A DNA stretch of 64,000 nucleotides, from the NCBI RefSeq assembly GCF_018139145.2, contig NC_059477.1, forward strand, positions 42,903,502-42,967,501, read 5' to 3'. Of the stretch, positions 36,560 through 48,500 are shown piece after piece. The notes under the pieces were generated by a model. The model ran no database searches and was not told where the DNA came from. It worked only from the letters and a program-made list of their open reading frames with translations. Source of the DNA: Gymnogyps californianus. Taxonomy: Eukaryota > Chordata > Aves > Accipitriformes > Cathartidae. The stretch's first letter is position 1; each line of letters begins with the position of its first letter. The position numbers and the translations under genes were made by a program.

Positions 36560-37230
36560 CTTCGTTTTACATTACAACAAATTTTTGCAATCGAGTCGAA
36601 TATTCAACTCCTTGTTTATGTTGAATACAATTTTGCTGTGCAATTAGTTTGAGTTATCTTCTTGAGTTTCTGAGGACAAAAGAATTGTACTGGGTACAAA
36701 CATATAAAAATAAGATGACCATTTCAGCCTTTTAACCCACTTTCTGCCAGATATAATCGCTTCTCTACAGAGATGGCATGTGCATGACAGAGTTTAGGAC
36801 CGAAGAAATAAGTAATAAATATCCTTGTTGAGGGGACTTGTGTGTTTGGGAGTGATGAAATCCCTGGGCTCCCCAGCGGGGCTGGGGTTTGTTAAAACTG
36901 CATTTGAGAAGGGAGCAGCTGGCATCGGCTAGGGGTAAATGGTTTGAAACAATATTTTTCCATTTCTCACTTTGTGCTATTTGTTTTGATCATGATATAA
37001 ACAGATAGCTTAATAAAGCGCTGAAGTAGAGCTGCTCAAATTAATGCCCAGCTGGCAAAACATGTGATCTGAAGCGAAATTTGTCACATTTCGAATGCAT
37101 ATATTAAAATCAAGGCTTGCTGGTATGTTTGCATGATGATTAGTATTTACAATGCTGTATTTACAACTCATTGCAAAATGAATTTTAACGTTCTTAATTT
37201 TACGAAATACTTCCAGTTACAAAAATGGCA
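36560..37230. promoter_or_regulatory. Candidate AT-rich regulatory block with inverted repeat
   Basis: This long AT-rich block is free of simple repeats. TATTCAAC at 36,601-36,608 and GTTGAATA at 36,620-36,627 are exact inverted repeats, and the spacer reads TCCTTGTTTAT, which contains a forkhead-type TGTTTAT and a SOX-like CTTGT. Downstream are GTGCAATTAGTTTG, GATCATGATATAA and many TTTGCAT/ATGCAT-like strings (near 37,095 and 37,130). The overall texture resembles conserved noncoding elements near developmental genes. Conservation is untested. Confidence 0.3.
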
Positions 37231-38099
37231 TTTGTAGCAGTGTGTAACTTCTGTACAGCTGGAACTCTTCTGCGTACCCATAAATTCAAACAGTGTTTCC
37301 CCACATCCCTCTTTCCTGCCAGCATCTTTCAGCAAAGCCCAGCCTCCACCGTATGCATTGAAGAGAAATCATTGTGTTTCAGTAAACCATCGCTTGGGGA
37401 CTTTAGTTTACTTTAATAAACCCATTATTTAAAATTAAGCCTTTGTCATCTGCCTGGCAGGTGACATGCGCCAGCCAGCCTCATCTCCTCCCAGCGTGCA
37501 AGGGACCGGCTCTGCGGATGCTGGCCAGCCCCACGGCCGGGGAGGAGCTTTTTGATGCTTTATTTTGACGACGAGAGGAGCTCCATGGTTAAAGTCAACC
37601 TCCACCTATTCGGTGGGATGGCTGGAAAACATGCGTTTTGCCTAAAAGCTAGTTTTACTACAGGTTTTGAGATCTCATGTCAATTTTTGGACTTTTCCTC
37701 CCCTTTACGGTGTGCAAGGACGCCTGGCGTTTCGGCTAGCGGGAGCACAAAGCCAGCGCTAGCAGGACTGTGTTTGTGACTGCGTTTGTCCTGCCCACAC
37801 CATGAGATCGGGGTTTTTTAACGATTTGTGTCCAAAGGAGCAGGTCGCAGCGAGGGGTCGTTTAAAACATAATTTTCATTGCAGTAGGCAGGTTCAAGAC
37901 GAGTAATTCATGCGATCCTAGCTAACCGTGGCACAAAAGAGAAAGGTTTGGGTTTGGACGTGGGAATGAACCGTTCCTGAATAGCCGCTCCAGTCCTCTC
38001 ATCAACGTCCGTTCTTCTCCCGTCGCTGTCGCTTTGTATTTCTGGTTTCTGCAGTAAAATTACTAGAAAAGCGGAGCTTGGCCTGAGCCCAGACTTCCA

Positions 38100-38170
38100 T
38101 TAGGTGAAAACCCCCGGGGAGCCGGAGGCGGAGCGGCTCTCGCCTCCCGGAGAGCCACCGGAGCGGCTGC
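38100..38170. other. CpG cluster with GC-rich hairpins
   Basis: Eight CpGs occur in about 70 bp. GGCTCTC at 38,135-38,141 pairs exactly with GAGAGCC at 38,150-38,156, and CCGGAGGCG upstream pairs with CGCCTC(C)CGG with one bulge, so two alternative stems exist. CGGAGCGGCT is also directly repeated at a 30-bp interval (38,129 and 38,159). It could be part of a small CpG island or a chance GC-rich fold. Confidence 0.45.
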
Positions 38171-38878
38171 ATTAGCCTGCCAACACCCAGCGCAGAATAA
38201 CATCTTCTGAAGAGGGTAAACGCCAGCTTTTAAATGGATCTGTTGCAGTCGCCGGGGCTGGGCTCTTAAGTGCCTCCGAGGAGCTGAGCCAAGAGGTTTA
38301 AGGACGTAGAGCCTTTGCAGAAGTCAGCCCCGGCCGACCACACTCGCAGTCTGACCTGGGCTAGCAATGCCGCGGACAAGTTATTTTCTCCCTTGGTGTC
38401 ATGTGGAAATGCCCTTTACATGCCTACAGCTCTGAACTGCAGCAGGACGGTTCTCAGGTACCCAAACGCCTTCTTAAAGAAAGGGTCGTGCTTGAAAGTA
38501 ACAGGAATGCTCCTGGAAATGCCTCCTTATCTGACTGATTCCCGGTGCTTCAGCTCTGCTGGGTAAATGGCTCAAAGAAGTTGCCAGGAGGGTGGGCGTT
38601 ACGTCTTTAGCACCCACTTTTTCACCCGCAGACGTGCCGTTGGAGGGTGGCAGCCGCAGGCACCGGGCAGTGTGTCTCATGTGCCGTGGGTTACCTCGGA
38701 GCAGAGCTCAGGTTGGGGTCGCTCCTCCGGTGTTAACCCAGTCTTGTGGGAAGAAAGGATTCGCCTTCCTTGTCTCGTGATGCTCAGTAGCTTCACTGCC
38801 TGCCCTGGAAATCACTCGTGGGCTCCTGGGTCTGACAAGTTTTAGTACTCAAGCCAGGAGAGCAAAGGAGTTCTTTTC

Positions 38879-38920
38879 AAAAAAAAAAAAAACAACAAAA
38901 AAACCAAAAAAAGGGAAAAG
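38879..38920 (+). repeat. A-rich low-complexity tract
   Basis: A14 is followed by AACAACAAAAAAACCAAAAAAAGGGAAAAG-type irregular A-rich sequence. It may be the decayed tail of an old retroposon, but no body is recognised upstream. Confidence 0.85.
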
Positions 38921-40365
38921 AGGCTTGTTATAACAGTACCGCTGGGCCCTAACCATGAGTGTCAGTGTCAGAGCTGCCTCTTCCACCACGCTGCACCGTA
39001 GAAAGAATTATACACCAGGGATAAATCAAGTGGGTTTATCTGGGTCTCACCAGAAGCAGGGTCAGACCTTCCGTATGTGAACGGCGGGACGGACCCAGCG
39101 CTGGCTTTGTGCCGCTGACCTGGCAGACGCCCCGCGCCTGGGGCTGGCTCTTCCCTCTGCCTCACGAACCGCTCCAAAGCGGCACGGCTGTTTTGCCACG
39201 TCTCGCTATGTCACCCTCTCCGGTAGCATGAATTAAATAATATGTTATTTCCCTGCGAAGCTCAGCTTAGCCCAGGTGGGGGAAAACGCCTGGGGAGCGA
39301 TTTGTCCTATCCCCCCGCTGTCCCAGAGCTGTTGGCCATCGCAGGCATCCCGGGTTTTCCATCAGCGTCTTCAGGGCAACACAAAACCGCTCGCAAGGGA
39401 AGGCGCTGACTCCTCGGGTGATTATTTCCACTAATTAATACCTCAGGAGAACTCAAGCTCCTAATAGTGTAATAGCCCAGAAAGTCCGCCTGGGAAGTGC
39501 TTTTCTCTCCATAGAGCGCATTTCATTTTGGTTGGTCATTTTCCTGACAGAGAACAGAAATGTTGCCTTGTAGCAGAGCAGGGCTCAGAACAAGGCTCCT
39601 CGCTCCTCTGCTCTTTCTGTTTACACCTAGAAAAACCAATGAATGCTAAAATAAAGAGCCGTACCTCATTTTTTAGCTAACTGATCATTGTAGTGCTCTT
39701 TGGTTTAATATATATAATTTTTATAGATCAAATCCTGAAATTTGTAGTCATTTGTAACTAAGACTTGCAAGTAAATGGGAGATTTTTTCTTTGTTTGTTT
39801 ATAAATCTAAAGAGAAGCTTTGCTCGTGGGCCCTGTCTGTGACTGTGAGTTGCTCTAAAGCCCGTCCTAAGTTTTCAAATGAGAGAGAAGTGAATAAGGG
39901 TAGCAGGCAGGTCGGTAACTGGTACTATCCGCTGTGGTTAGAGCCCTTAACAACATGTGTTCAAAAAGCAGTAAAAGCCTAATATCCCACAAAGCAAGAT
40001 GGCAGCTAACAGGAAAAAAATATTTTGGGTTTTTTTTTTGAAGAAGTTCAGTAAAAGAGAAGTTTTGAAAAGCGAAGCACTGTAATACCAGGAATCCACT
40101 CCAAAATGCTGTCTCGAGAAACTAATAAATTTAAGCTGTCTTGACAACCATAGCGATCTTTTCACACTTTAATAAGATGAGGAGTCAGTCTTCTCCATTC
40201 ATTGTGAAGATTAAATAAAACCTGTTCTCTTTTATGCTTGCTGTAGCTAAGCATTTCCTTTCTTTTGCCTGCTTGTTCACTTTCTTTTCCAGCTCATGTT
40301 AAGTTTAGTTTTCATGGGGAAATATTATTTTTGAAAAATCTCACTGCTAGTTCAAAAGTGCAAAC

Positions 40366-40545
40366 CACGGGGTGGGCGCACGCTGGTCATCTCGTCCCGA
40401 GAGGCAGGAAAAGCAGCTCCGCGGGGTGACCACAGGCAGAGCCCCGCGTCGCCCGCCCAGCCCGGGCAGCCGCTTGCTGCCCAGCGCAGGGTGGTTCTTG
40501 CAGTTTGCTCATTCTCTACCGGAGCGTTTAGCACGCTTCCACAGG
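40366..40545. other. CpG-dense patch, possible orphan CpG island
   Basis: By hand count about 17 CpG sites occur in roughly 180 bp, the densest such patch I noticed in the window. It contains CCCGCGTCGCCCG and ends near CCGGAGCG. Bird promoters are often CpG-rich, so a transcription start is possible, but no TATA box, spliced exon or coding frame is recognised next to it. A reverse-strand frame of 92 codons across it resembles nothing known. Confidence 0.35.
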
Positions 40546-42063
40546 GCAACAGCAGCACTTCCCCCTCTCTTTTTATAGTGCTTTTGCTTTTTTCCCCAAC
40601 ACGTGAGTCTCCCATCCTCACTCTTCTCACTAATGTTGATTTGGGGGACTATAAGAGGATGAAAATATCGTGTGTATTTAACCTCAGGCGCAGTGTTAGG
40701 CACCCAGACTTTGCGGGGTGCCCTGGCTTTGCGGGAAACCACCCCAGTGCACTCTCAGTTCCCAGACCTGGAGGCATTGGGGTGTTACAGCAAATATTGC
40801 CCCTGGGGAAGGAAACGGAGCCATGGCTGCCAGTTGCCTGCCTTCCCTCTGCCAGAAGGGCTTCTTTGGGGGGGGACACCTACGAAGTGAAGCCAGAGAT
40901 CACAGCTGGAGGTACGTGAGTTATGACTGACCATGCACGACGCTGGTTTTCTTCTTCCCGCTGCTCCTTGGCAGGGTTAAGCTGCTCAGTGCTGCATTTG
41001 CCACCGCTGCCGGGAGCGTCACCGCTTACAGCGAACAGATGAGTGAGTGGCAGCAGCGATGCACGGAGAAAAGCATCTTCTCGAAGGACGTGTAAGCTCC
41101 CTTGTGAACTGGGTGGTGCCTGGATTTGGGGGAGCTTGAACCTGGCGTGGGGGGGGATGTCCAGCCTCGGCAGGGCTGGGGGGCTGCGTGCTCAGCCTCT
41201 CCTCTGGCAAGGGATGTCACTTTGGCATCCCCCCCAGGGCAGCCAGCTGACCCCATCCCGCAGCATCGCAGCCGCAGTGCAGCCGTGCCTCCCTGCACGG
41301 CTCAGCCACCGCCGGAGGTGGCCCTCACCATAACCCAACGTTGAGCAAACGGAGAAATTCCGGGAAGAAAATGGAGGCTCTGCTGTATTGTACCGCTGAG
41401 CCTTGGTCTCGGCGTAATGTCTGTCGAAATGCTTGCTCGTAATTACACATTGAAGTACCTCGGTTCTGAGAAGCTAATTAATGCAGAGCGGTGTCATACA
41501 GTCTCAGAAAAGTACAAAAAGCAGCATCTTGCTTGGCCCCAGGGGAATTTTCCATTACAGCAGTGGAGACCTCACTTAGGCAGAGCCAGCTCACGGTGGG
41601 CAGGACCGTCTGTGGTAGCTGGGCCGGCAGACTCTGGCCGTGCTCTGCAAGATCCTAGCGTCCCCTCTAACCACAATGACAGTTAACAGGAAAAAATGGG
41701 TTGGTTTTTTGCTTGGGTAGGACAGGCGCGAGCCAAAGGAGGTGTCGTGGGCAGGTACAGGCAGCGAGGGCAGGTTGGCAGCAGCCTGTTGTGTTGATCC
41801 CAATATTCCCCGTGTCTCTAAACCGAGCGTATCTTCACCCCAGCCCAGTGCAAAGAGCCAACGCTAACAATTTCTGAAATTGAAAAGGAGGATAAACCGC
41901 TCCTGGCTTACTGAATCCATGAATTCTCTTGTATGCAGTGAGCAACACATTTCATCTATAGAGACAGCATGGAAATCATATCTGACCCAAACTTCTCTAT
42001 ATTAATACTTTCTTGCCTAAAATGTCAAAATGAGACACACAGTAATTCCTATCTATGGGGAAT

Positions 42064-42079
42064 ATAAAAAGCTTTTTAT
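42064..42079. repeat. 16-bp perfect AT palindrome
   Basis: ATAAAAAGCTTTTTAT is its own reverse complement. It lies in AT-rich DNA without other structure. Confidence 0.8.
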
Positions 42080-42935
42080 TTAATCTTATAAGCATGAGAA
42101 AGAAAATTAAATTAATTCCTGAATTCCAGAGACTAAAAAGTTTTGCTTTATGTATAGTAACTGGCCAGCTCTTACTGTAGAAGATCTCTTAAATTTCATC
42201 TCCACTTTATAAAGTTTGAAGGTTCAGCAAAATTTCCGGTAGAGCCGAGGAACTGGATATCTTATGACCAGACCGTATATTCCTCCAAGCAGGTTACAGG
42301 GGACTCCATCTCCAACACAAAATGCTAGAAGTATCCCGCTTTGAAAAGTGGACTAAATTAGCTCCTGCTTCTCACCACGTGCGTTATTTTGGCCAACTGG
42401 AAAGCGAGTAGTAATGTGGATTTGTTAAAATTGAGAAAGCATAGGTAGCTTTGAAATTACAAAGACTAAGGGGCTGTGGCATCTACCCTGCCCCTCTCAC
42501 TTACGATGAATTTCAGGTTTTTTGCACGTGTATGGCAATGCCCCAGCTGGGAGTGAACCACCTCACAGGTACGTCCTGCGTGCAAAGTTATTTCCTCTAT
42601 ATATCGAAAAGCCAAGCAGAGACTTCTGCTGCACTTTGGTTTGCACACCTTTCTGCTGGGAGATTTGGATTTCCAATGTGAATTGAGTAAGTGGCATCCC
42701 TTCTCTGAACGGGCGGCTGCTGGAAGAGAAATTCTCTGAATAGCGATATTCTTCATTAAGACTCAGGGTTTCCATGCATGCTAACATAAAAAATAAAAAA
42801 AAAAAGGTAAATGCTAAAGCCTGTGGAAATGCCAGTTGCTGCGGACTGGTACTCCCCGAGCTGCTGACGGGGAGGAAGGAGGGATGCGCCCCGGCAAGAT
42901 GTTAATCCAGAGCAAATGGCAGCCCCTGCCGTGCA

Positions 42936-42983
42936 TGCCGGTGCCGGTGCCGGTGCCAGTGCCGGTGCCGGTGCCGGTGCGGG
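42936..42983 (+). repeat. GC-rich hexanucleotide array (TGCCGG)8
   Basis: Eight consecutive 6-nt units are present. Six are exact TGCCGG, the fourth is TGCCAG and the eighth is TGCGGG. Because the unit is a multiple of three, one frame reads as Val-Pro repeats within a 60-codon frame at 42,836-43,018. That frame opens only from TTG-type starts upstream and has no other protein features, so I treat it as a consequence of the array, not a gene. Confidence 0.95.
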
Positions 42984-44439
42984 GAGCGGGCTGGGGCTCG
43001 GTGGGGTGGCTCAGTTAGCGCTTACCTTTCACAGACACCCACCCAGGCACCCAGGGGCGGATGGTGGGCGGCTGGGAGCGAGTCGCTGAGCTGCATCCCT
43101 GCATCCCTGCCGTGGGATGCTCGAGGGAAAACTGGAAAGCTGATGCTGGAGTCTGCTCGCCCACCAGCAGCAGAGAGATGCCCTTCGTCCTCTCGGGAGT
43201 TCTGGTTACCACCAACAGCCTGAAGTTAGAAAGCTGTGGGGGTTTGTTTGCAAGCAAGCAGGCTCCCCTTGTTTGTGCACAGCGATACAAGTAACATAAC
43301 TGGAACATCCTGGGCTGGGATGCCAGAGATGAAACCGTACCTTTTTAGGCATCACGTTTACCAGCTTCAGGAAAACGGTACAGATTTGGGTCAAGAAGAT
43401 TTCCTCTCCCATGGGCGTCTTCAGGCCAAAGCGCGGCACTGCAGCTCGTTGTGGGTGAGGGCTGCAGCAGTAACAGAACCATGGCATGAAAGGTGGCACC
43501 GGCTCGATGCCCCGAACCGTCCCCACCGCTCCCCAGGTGAGGAGCCTGGTGACTGCCCAGGAGAAGGGCTGTGCCTTGCTCCTGGTCCTCCCTTGCTTCT
43601 TCTTGTTATTGGGTGTTAATCTTTTTTTCTCTTCTAATTATGCTGTTCAGCACAGCTCCTTTAGTTAACCCGATAGTTATTTCATCTGAAGAAAATATAC
43701 CAATGTGTGAACTTTTTTAAAGCTTGGGGTTTTGTTTATGAACGAGGTAGGCCAGCTCTTGCTACCTCCAAGGATACTGCTTAATCTAAATTAAAGAAAC
43801 ATCTTGGATATGTAACAAAGAAGAATTCATCGTTTTGTACATCAGATGTAGCTCAGATGCTCAAGTGGTCTAGTTCTACACATGCAAACGCAGTGACAAT
43901 AAGTTCACTTCTTTTGATGTCCTGGACTAACGTTGAAGAAGGCTTTTATTGCACGGCATCGCAAGCGCATGGACCTCGTGGCCGTGCAGACCCCCTCAGC
44001 ATCTCAGGGCCGTCCCTCAGCCGCCCATGGCTGAAACGAACACAAGTCCCAGCAAAATTGAACAAGTGACTTAAAAATCCTAACTTATCTAGTTGTCTCT
44101 ACGCGTAACTTTTAGACAAAATTATGCTAAATGTCTTCTATAAAATAGAATTAAAAACAGAGAAAACGATATCCCAAGAGACTGGCCGATCTTGGGCATT
44201 AGAGCGCTACTTGCCTCCGCCTCAGCTTTTGCACTGCTGATAGCAGTACCCGGTGCACGAGCAGAAGGAGGTATAAACTATGCCGTGACAAGTGAGCAAG
44301 ATGCGAGATCTTTACCTGCCCTTCATCTCTCATCTTCTCCCCTTCAGGCAAAGCCTTTAATGGCCTACAGCTGTCTGGGACGGGGATGCTCGTGGTGAGG
44401 GGTCCACGGATGCTCTCGGCAGCTCCCTCATGCACGGCT
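42984..44439. other. Noncoding DNA, no gene recognised
   Basis: GC-rich sequence next to the hexamer array gives way to AT-rich sequence after 43,600. TGCATCCC occurs as a short tandem doublet near 43,093. A frame at 44,192-44,398 looks like a bacterial-type signal peptide when translated, but it opens from TTG and has no supporting context. Nothing else is identified. Confidence 0.5.
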
Positions 44440-44640
44440 GCTTACTGGGTTCATTTTGTTTTCATGTTAATTTGCAAATGACAAATGGCTCTTCCTGCTG
44501 TGCATGCCTTTCAGAATTGATATTAATCAATTCAAGGCACAAACAAAACAATTAAAAATCAATAGCCATGCAGCTATTAGAGAGCAAAATTTCATTAAGG
44601 TTAATAATTGCAGGAATTAGGGAACTAATCAGCCATAGTG
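44440..44640. promoter_or_regulatory. Best candidate regulatory element: octamer plus inverted repeat
   Basis: This AT-rich block carries a palindromic POU octamer-type site, ATTTGCAAAT at 44,470-44,479, and a long inverted repeat at 44,506-44,538 whose inner arms contain ATTGAT, TTAATCA and ATCAAT, as bound by homeodomain, PBX or CUT factors. Further cores follow: CAATTAAAAATCAATAG, CATTAAGGTTAATAATTG and ACTAATCAGC. There is no overlapping repeat and no reading frame of note. Such density of POU and homeodomain cores is typical of deeply conserved vertebrate enhancers. Cross-species conservation is the missing evidence. Confidence 0.4.
44506..44538. repeat. Extended inverted repeat around an ATTA core
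   Basis: GAATTGAT (44,514-44,521), the spacer ATTA and ATCAATTC (44,526-44,533) form perfect 8-bp arms. The pairing extends outward through GCCTT (44,506-44,510) with AAGGC (44,534-44,538), leaving only a 3-nt TCA bulge on the left. In total 13 base pairs form with a 4-nt loop. Confidence 0.85.
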
Positions 44641-45279
44641 ATCTCCAGGAGAAGCCACCCTGGGCTCTGTGCTTCATCCAGCCTGCCAACAGACCGCAGT
44701 GACTGTGCCAAACATTTAGAATAAGTTACTTGATATGATTTTGTAACTAATGGTCATGATAAGGATGGAAAATCAGACTTGTAGCTAATATCTTACTTGT
44801 GTGCTTGGCAGTAATCCTTCTGTAGGATAAATACGAGCAGCGTGTGGTATAGGCCTGTGCTGGAGAGGCAGAGCCACTTGTCCTGGGTCTGCTTCTCTGT
44901 GCCTAAAGAGATAATTTTTTCCGTAAAACCAGCTTTCAGGCACTTATGTCTTTGTAAATTCATTTTAGTAGCTTTTGTCTTTGGGTTGAAAACCATGAGC
45001 TGATTGCCCTAAGGCCCCACTTCAGGATACCAACAAAACGAGCGCTGCCACCCTCCCATAAACCCAGCCTACCCTGGCCTTTCAGTCATTTCCTTTTCCC
45101 TGCGGGTTAAATAGGACCTTGGAGGCTGCTAAAAGTCTCAGCAAAGCATCCTAATCGCCCAGAAATTAAGAGGAGTTTTCTGGGTGTGCTGCCACTAATT
45201 AGTCTGTTTGCTGCAGGCAGGAATTATTTTATTCCTTAATTCAATCTGGCAGCCGTAAACCCGCTTTCTGCCCTATTCC

Positions 45280-45470
45280 GTGCTGCCGTTGGGCCTTTCA
45301 TGGTGCGACCGGGATGCAAGGCTGGAGCAGTGCCGCACGATGCGCTCCTTGCTGCGCTGAGCTCCTTCTGTAAATGGTTCGTCGAAGCCCAGCAGCTCGA
45401 TTCTCAGGCGCCCCAAAGCAGCAGGGAATGCTGAGGTGTCGCGGGGGACCGGGGCAGCTCTGCCAGGCCA
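45280..45470. other. CpG-dense patch
   Basis: About 16 CpG sites occur in 190 bp by hand count, immediately after an AT-rich, TAAT-bearing stretch. There is no recognisable transcription start or exon. Confidence 0.35.
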
Positions 45471-45504
45471 GGAGTTGTCTGCCGGAGCCATGGACTCATA
45501 AGCC

Positions 45505-45517
45505 AAAAAAAAAAAAA
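45505..45517 (+). repeat. A13 mononucleotide run
   Basis: Thirteen A bases are followed by CCCCCACG. Confidence 0.95.
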
Positions 45518-48500
45518 CCCCCACGTAATGAGATCAAGTGAGGAAAAGGAAATTAAGCTCTGAATATGAAGGATGGATTTTTGGTCAAAACCTCACTCTC
45601 CGATGGATGAGGCGGCCAATGGCATGACTTAACAATCTGAAGTCTGTTACGGTTCTGTGTTAATTTATATACAAATATTCTATTTATTTCTTTTTATGGA
45701 TCCTGACAAGCTTTCAGGGAGCTCCTGGGATTCAGGCGTGCTCCCCGCTGTTGTAGTAAATTCCAGGGAGCATGCTGGGGTACTGCTACTGGCAGAGAAA
45801 ACATTTATTTACAACATCCAATGTGAATGATACAAGCAGAAATATTGATGAAAGGCACAGGTCAAGGGAAAAAAAAGGAAAAATAACATGTTAATACAGG
45901 CTACCTCCTACAGTAGTTGCTGAACTTGGCTACTGGCACCCTACCTGCCCCTGGCAGGGATCATTGGGTGACTATATAAGTGGGCTTGTGTGATTTTTTC
46001 AGTCTTCATATGCTAAGATGGTACCTGCCTAATAAGTATATATACTTCTGTACCAGGAGACCAGATGTTAGCCCTAGGAAAAGGCCTCCTATCGCACACA
46101 ACCTCTAAGGAGCCGATGGCCACCACGCAGACATCGCCCCGATCCCTGACACGCGCACAGGCTCCACTCGGGAATGCCAGACGTGGCAAAAGCATCTGAT
46201 CCCTTGGAAATATTTGCAGTCAGGATGTGGGAGAGCAAACGGCGACGGTGGGTACATCAGTCTCCTCCCGCATGGGTTGCCCGACAGCAGCCCTCCCCGC
46301 GCTTGCCCTCGGGGTACGGGGAGCAGCCCCAGTTCCCCGCGCAGGCTGGGGAATGGTGTGTGGAGGGCACGCGGGCTTGGATGAATCCTGCATCCGTCAT
46401 TTTCAGAGTGCACAGTGAAAGGTTATTAATTCTGTCCAATGACATAGTTGTCAATCAAACCTAGACTGTGGGGTTTTTTTTCTTTTAATTAAAGTTAGCT
46501 AGAGAGCTCATTTTAAATCATCAAGTAGGATGTCTGAAATTTAATATACCCTTCAGAAAAATAGCAATAATAATAAGAATAATAGGCTTTGTTTTTACTT
46601 TTAAACTGATAGAGGCTCGAAGCAAACCAAACCTCATCCGTCTTCCCTATATTAGCAGAAGAACACAAACATTTTTCATGTCGATGAGCTCTCGCTGCTC
46701 CCCCTGAGCTCCCTCCTCCCCACGGCTGAGGAATCAAAGCAAGGGCGCTCGCTCGCAGCGCCGTTTGGGGGGCTCTCCCTTCCGTATGGTCAAACGTGGG
46801 ACAAGGGGAGGGCCAGGTTTGACACGGCTGTATGGGACCTATTCCAACCCAAAAGGAGGAGGACACCAGGACCCCGGCAGTGGGATCCCCAACCTTGCCC
46901 GTGCCTCCTGCAAGGGCTCTTATGCACAGTGTTCATCCACACTGCCTCCTCCATCGTGAAGTCTTCCCTCTCCTTTGATGTGAGAATAAAATGTGAGGTC
47001 CTTCTTTAATTTTATGAATTAATCTTTATAAATCTTTAAAACATCATCTATTTTTTCCCATTGATTCATAGCAAAAGAATGTAAAAGCAATTCACAAGAG
47101 CAATCATTTCCAGGTAGCTGGTGTTCTTTAAAAGACAAAACATGGGCCATACAACTTATTTATAAGAAATAATTATCTTTAATAAACCCCAATCGAGTGT
47201 TTGTATATGCCAATGCACATTTGCGCTTGGGCAATGATCTGCTCTGAATCTTCCCTCCAGGAACACGGAATTCCCCAGCACTGGGGCCAGAACAGGTTTC
47301 TATTGCCTTCGGATGAAATGATCAATCTGTTCTTCTTTGGCATGAGTAACTCTGATTATGAGCAACTGAAGCAATACATTAGAGCCTGTGACACCAGGCT
47401 GTGATTTTAGTATTGAAAAAAACCCATGCAAGCAAACAAAACCCCCTCCCCTTACAGCAACAGCCGAGCAAAATGGTTCATGTGTCCCAGACGAGCTTCG
47501 TACGTTCTTCTTTCTCTGGAAAGGTTCATCTAATTTGGTGGCCAGCGCTGGGGGAAGTTCAGCTTTCAGACAGAAACCTCATTAGTTTCTCCCAGTTTGG
47601 GTCTATGCAATTCTTCCCAGTTCTGCCCTTGACTGTTCTGGCTTTCCGTCTTCCGAATCAATGAAAACATGAAAATACATGCAGAGCTGTAGGCAAGGGA
47701 GTAATCCATCAAGGCCATTGGGTTGCTAAAATGCTCACAGGTATGTATATGCTTGCAGTGTTTCTCTGGATACGACCCTGTGATTTCAAATTAATAAGAT
47801 GGTGTGATTTCAGTTGAACTAATCTTTATAGATCAGTTGATAGGCTTAAATATTTGCTTATCTTAGCCAGATGGAAGGAAACGAAAGTCTTTTGCATAGT
47901 TACAATTGCCAAGGAAACCACTCTGCTGGTATCCACGTTGGCCTTTCCTTTTTTCCTTTGTGTGGCTGTTGGAGAACTGTCTGATTATAGAACAGAAATG
48001 CTTCCAGTCTTAATGTATTGCTAGTCAATGTCTTCATAATTTTCTATCAGTTTATCCAAGAGCTTCTGCCATCCTTCTGAAGTTCGTTGGAGTCGCTGGT
48101 TTTCATTTCTAAAAATGCATGCAGCTAGATTTAAAAATATGACACTTGATGGGAAACCATGAATTAAAGAATTGTCTGTATTCATAATGTTTTCCAGCCA
48201 TCTCGGATCTTTTCTAAAATAACCTTTTAACTAAATGATTTATTTTAATCTGTATTTTAAAGTAGGTCGCTCTGAAGAATTTCTAGTGCTTGAAACATTT
48301 TACCAAATCAAACATATTCTAGCAAATACTAATGGGACTCTATTGAAAAATAAGTGCTATTTCTGGAAAAGCAGTTTTCTGAAACTGAGCAGCATGCTTA
48401 AATGAGTTGTGGTACAAAACTATAAACAACAGCTTTCCAGTTGTCAAGGTAAACTTCAGGTTGCTTGACTGTTTTATTGGATATCTGTTACTTCTATCCA

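Larger units (their letters stand above)
37231..42935. other. Noncoding DNA with GC-rich patches, no gene recognised
   Basis: Two CpG-dense patches are annotated separately (38,100-38,170 and 40,366-40,545). A further GC-rich stretch at 41,020-41,340 carries overlapping open frames of 60 to 96 codons on both strands, as expected in GC-rich DNA. An A-rich tract lies at 38,879-38,920 and a perfect 16-bp AT palindrome at 42,064-42,079. Two places read CAG(C/T)TAACAGGAAAAAA (near 40,000 and 41,680), a short similarity that does not extend. No gene is recognised. Confidence 0.5.

Noticed and set aside
42836..43018. 60-codon frame with Val-Pro repeats
   Set aside because: The dipeptide pattern is a direct product of the 6-nt DNA array, with no independent evidence of translation.
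44192..44398. Frame with a convincing signal-peptide-like start (hydrophobic core then Ala-Arg-Ala)
   Set aside because: It starts from TTG, has no downstream domain or splice context, and one such match is expected by chance in 64 kb.
46800..46870. CR1-like phrase GGGACCTATTCCAACCCAAA
   Set aside because: The similarity is limited to about 20 bp, with no other CR1 landmark on either side.
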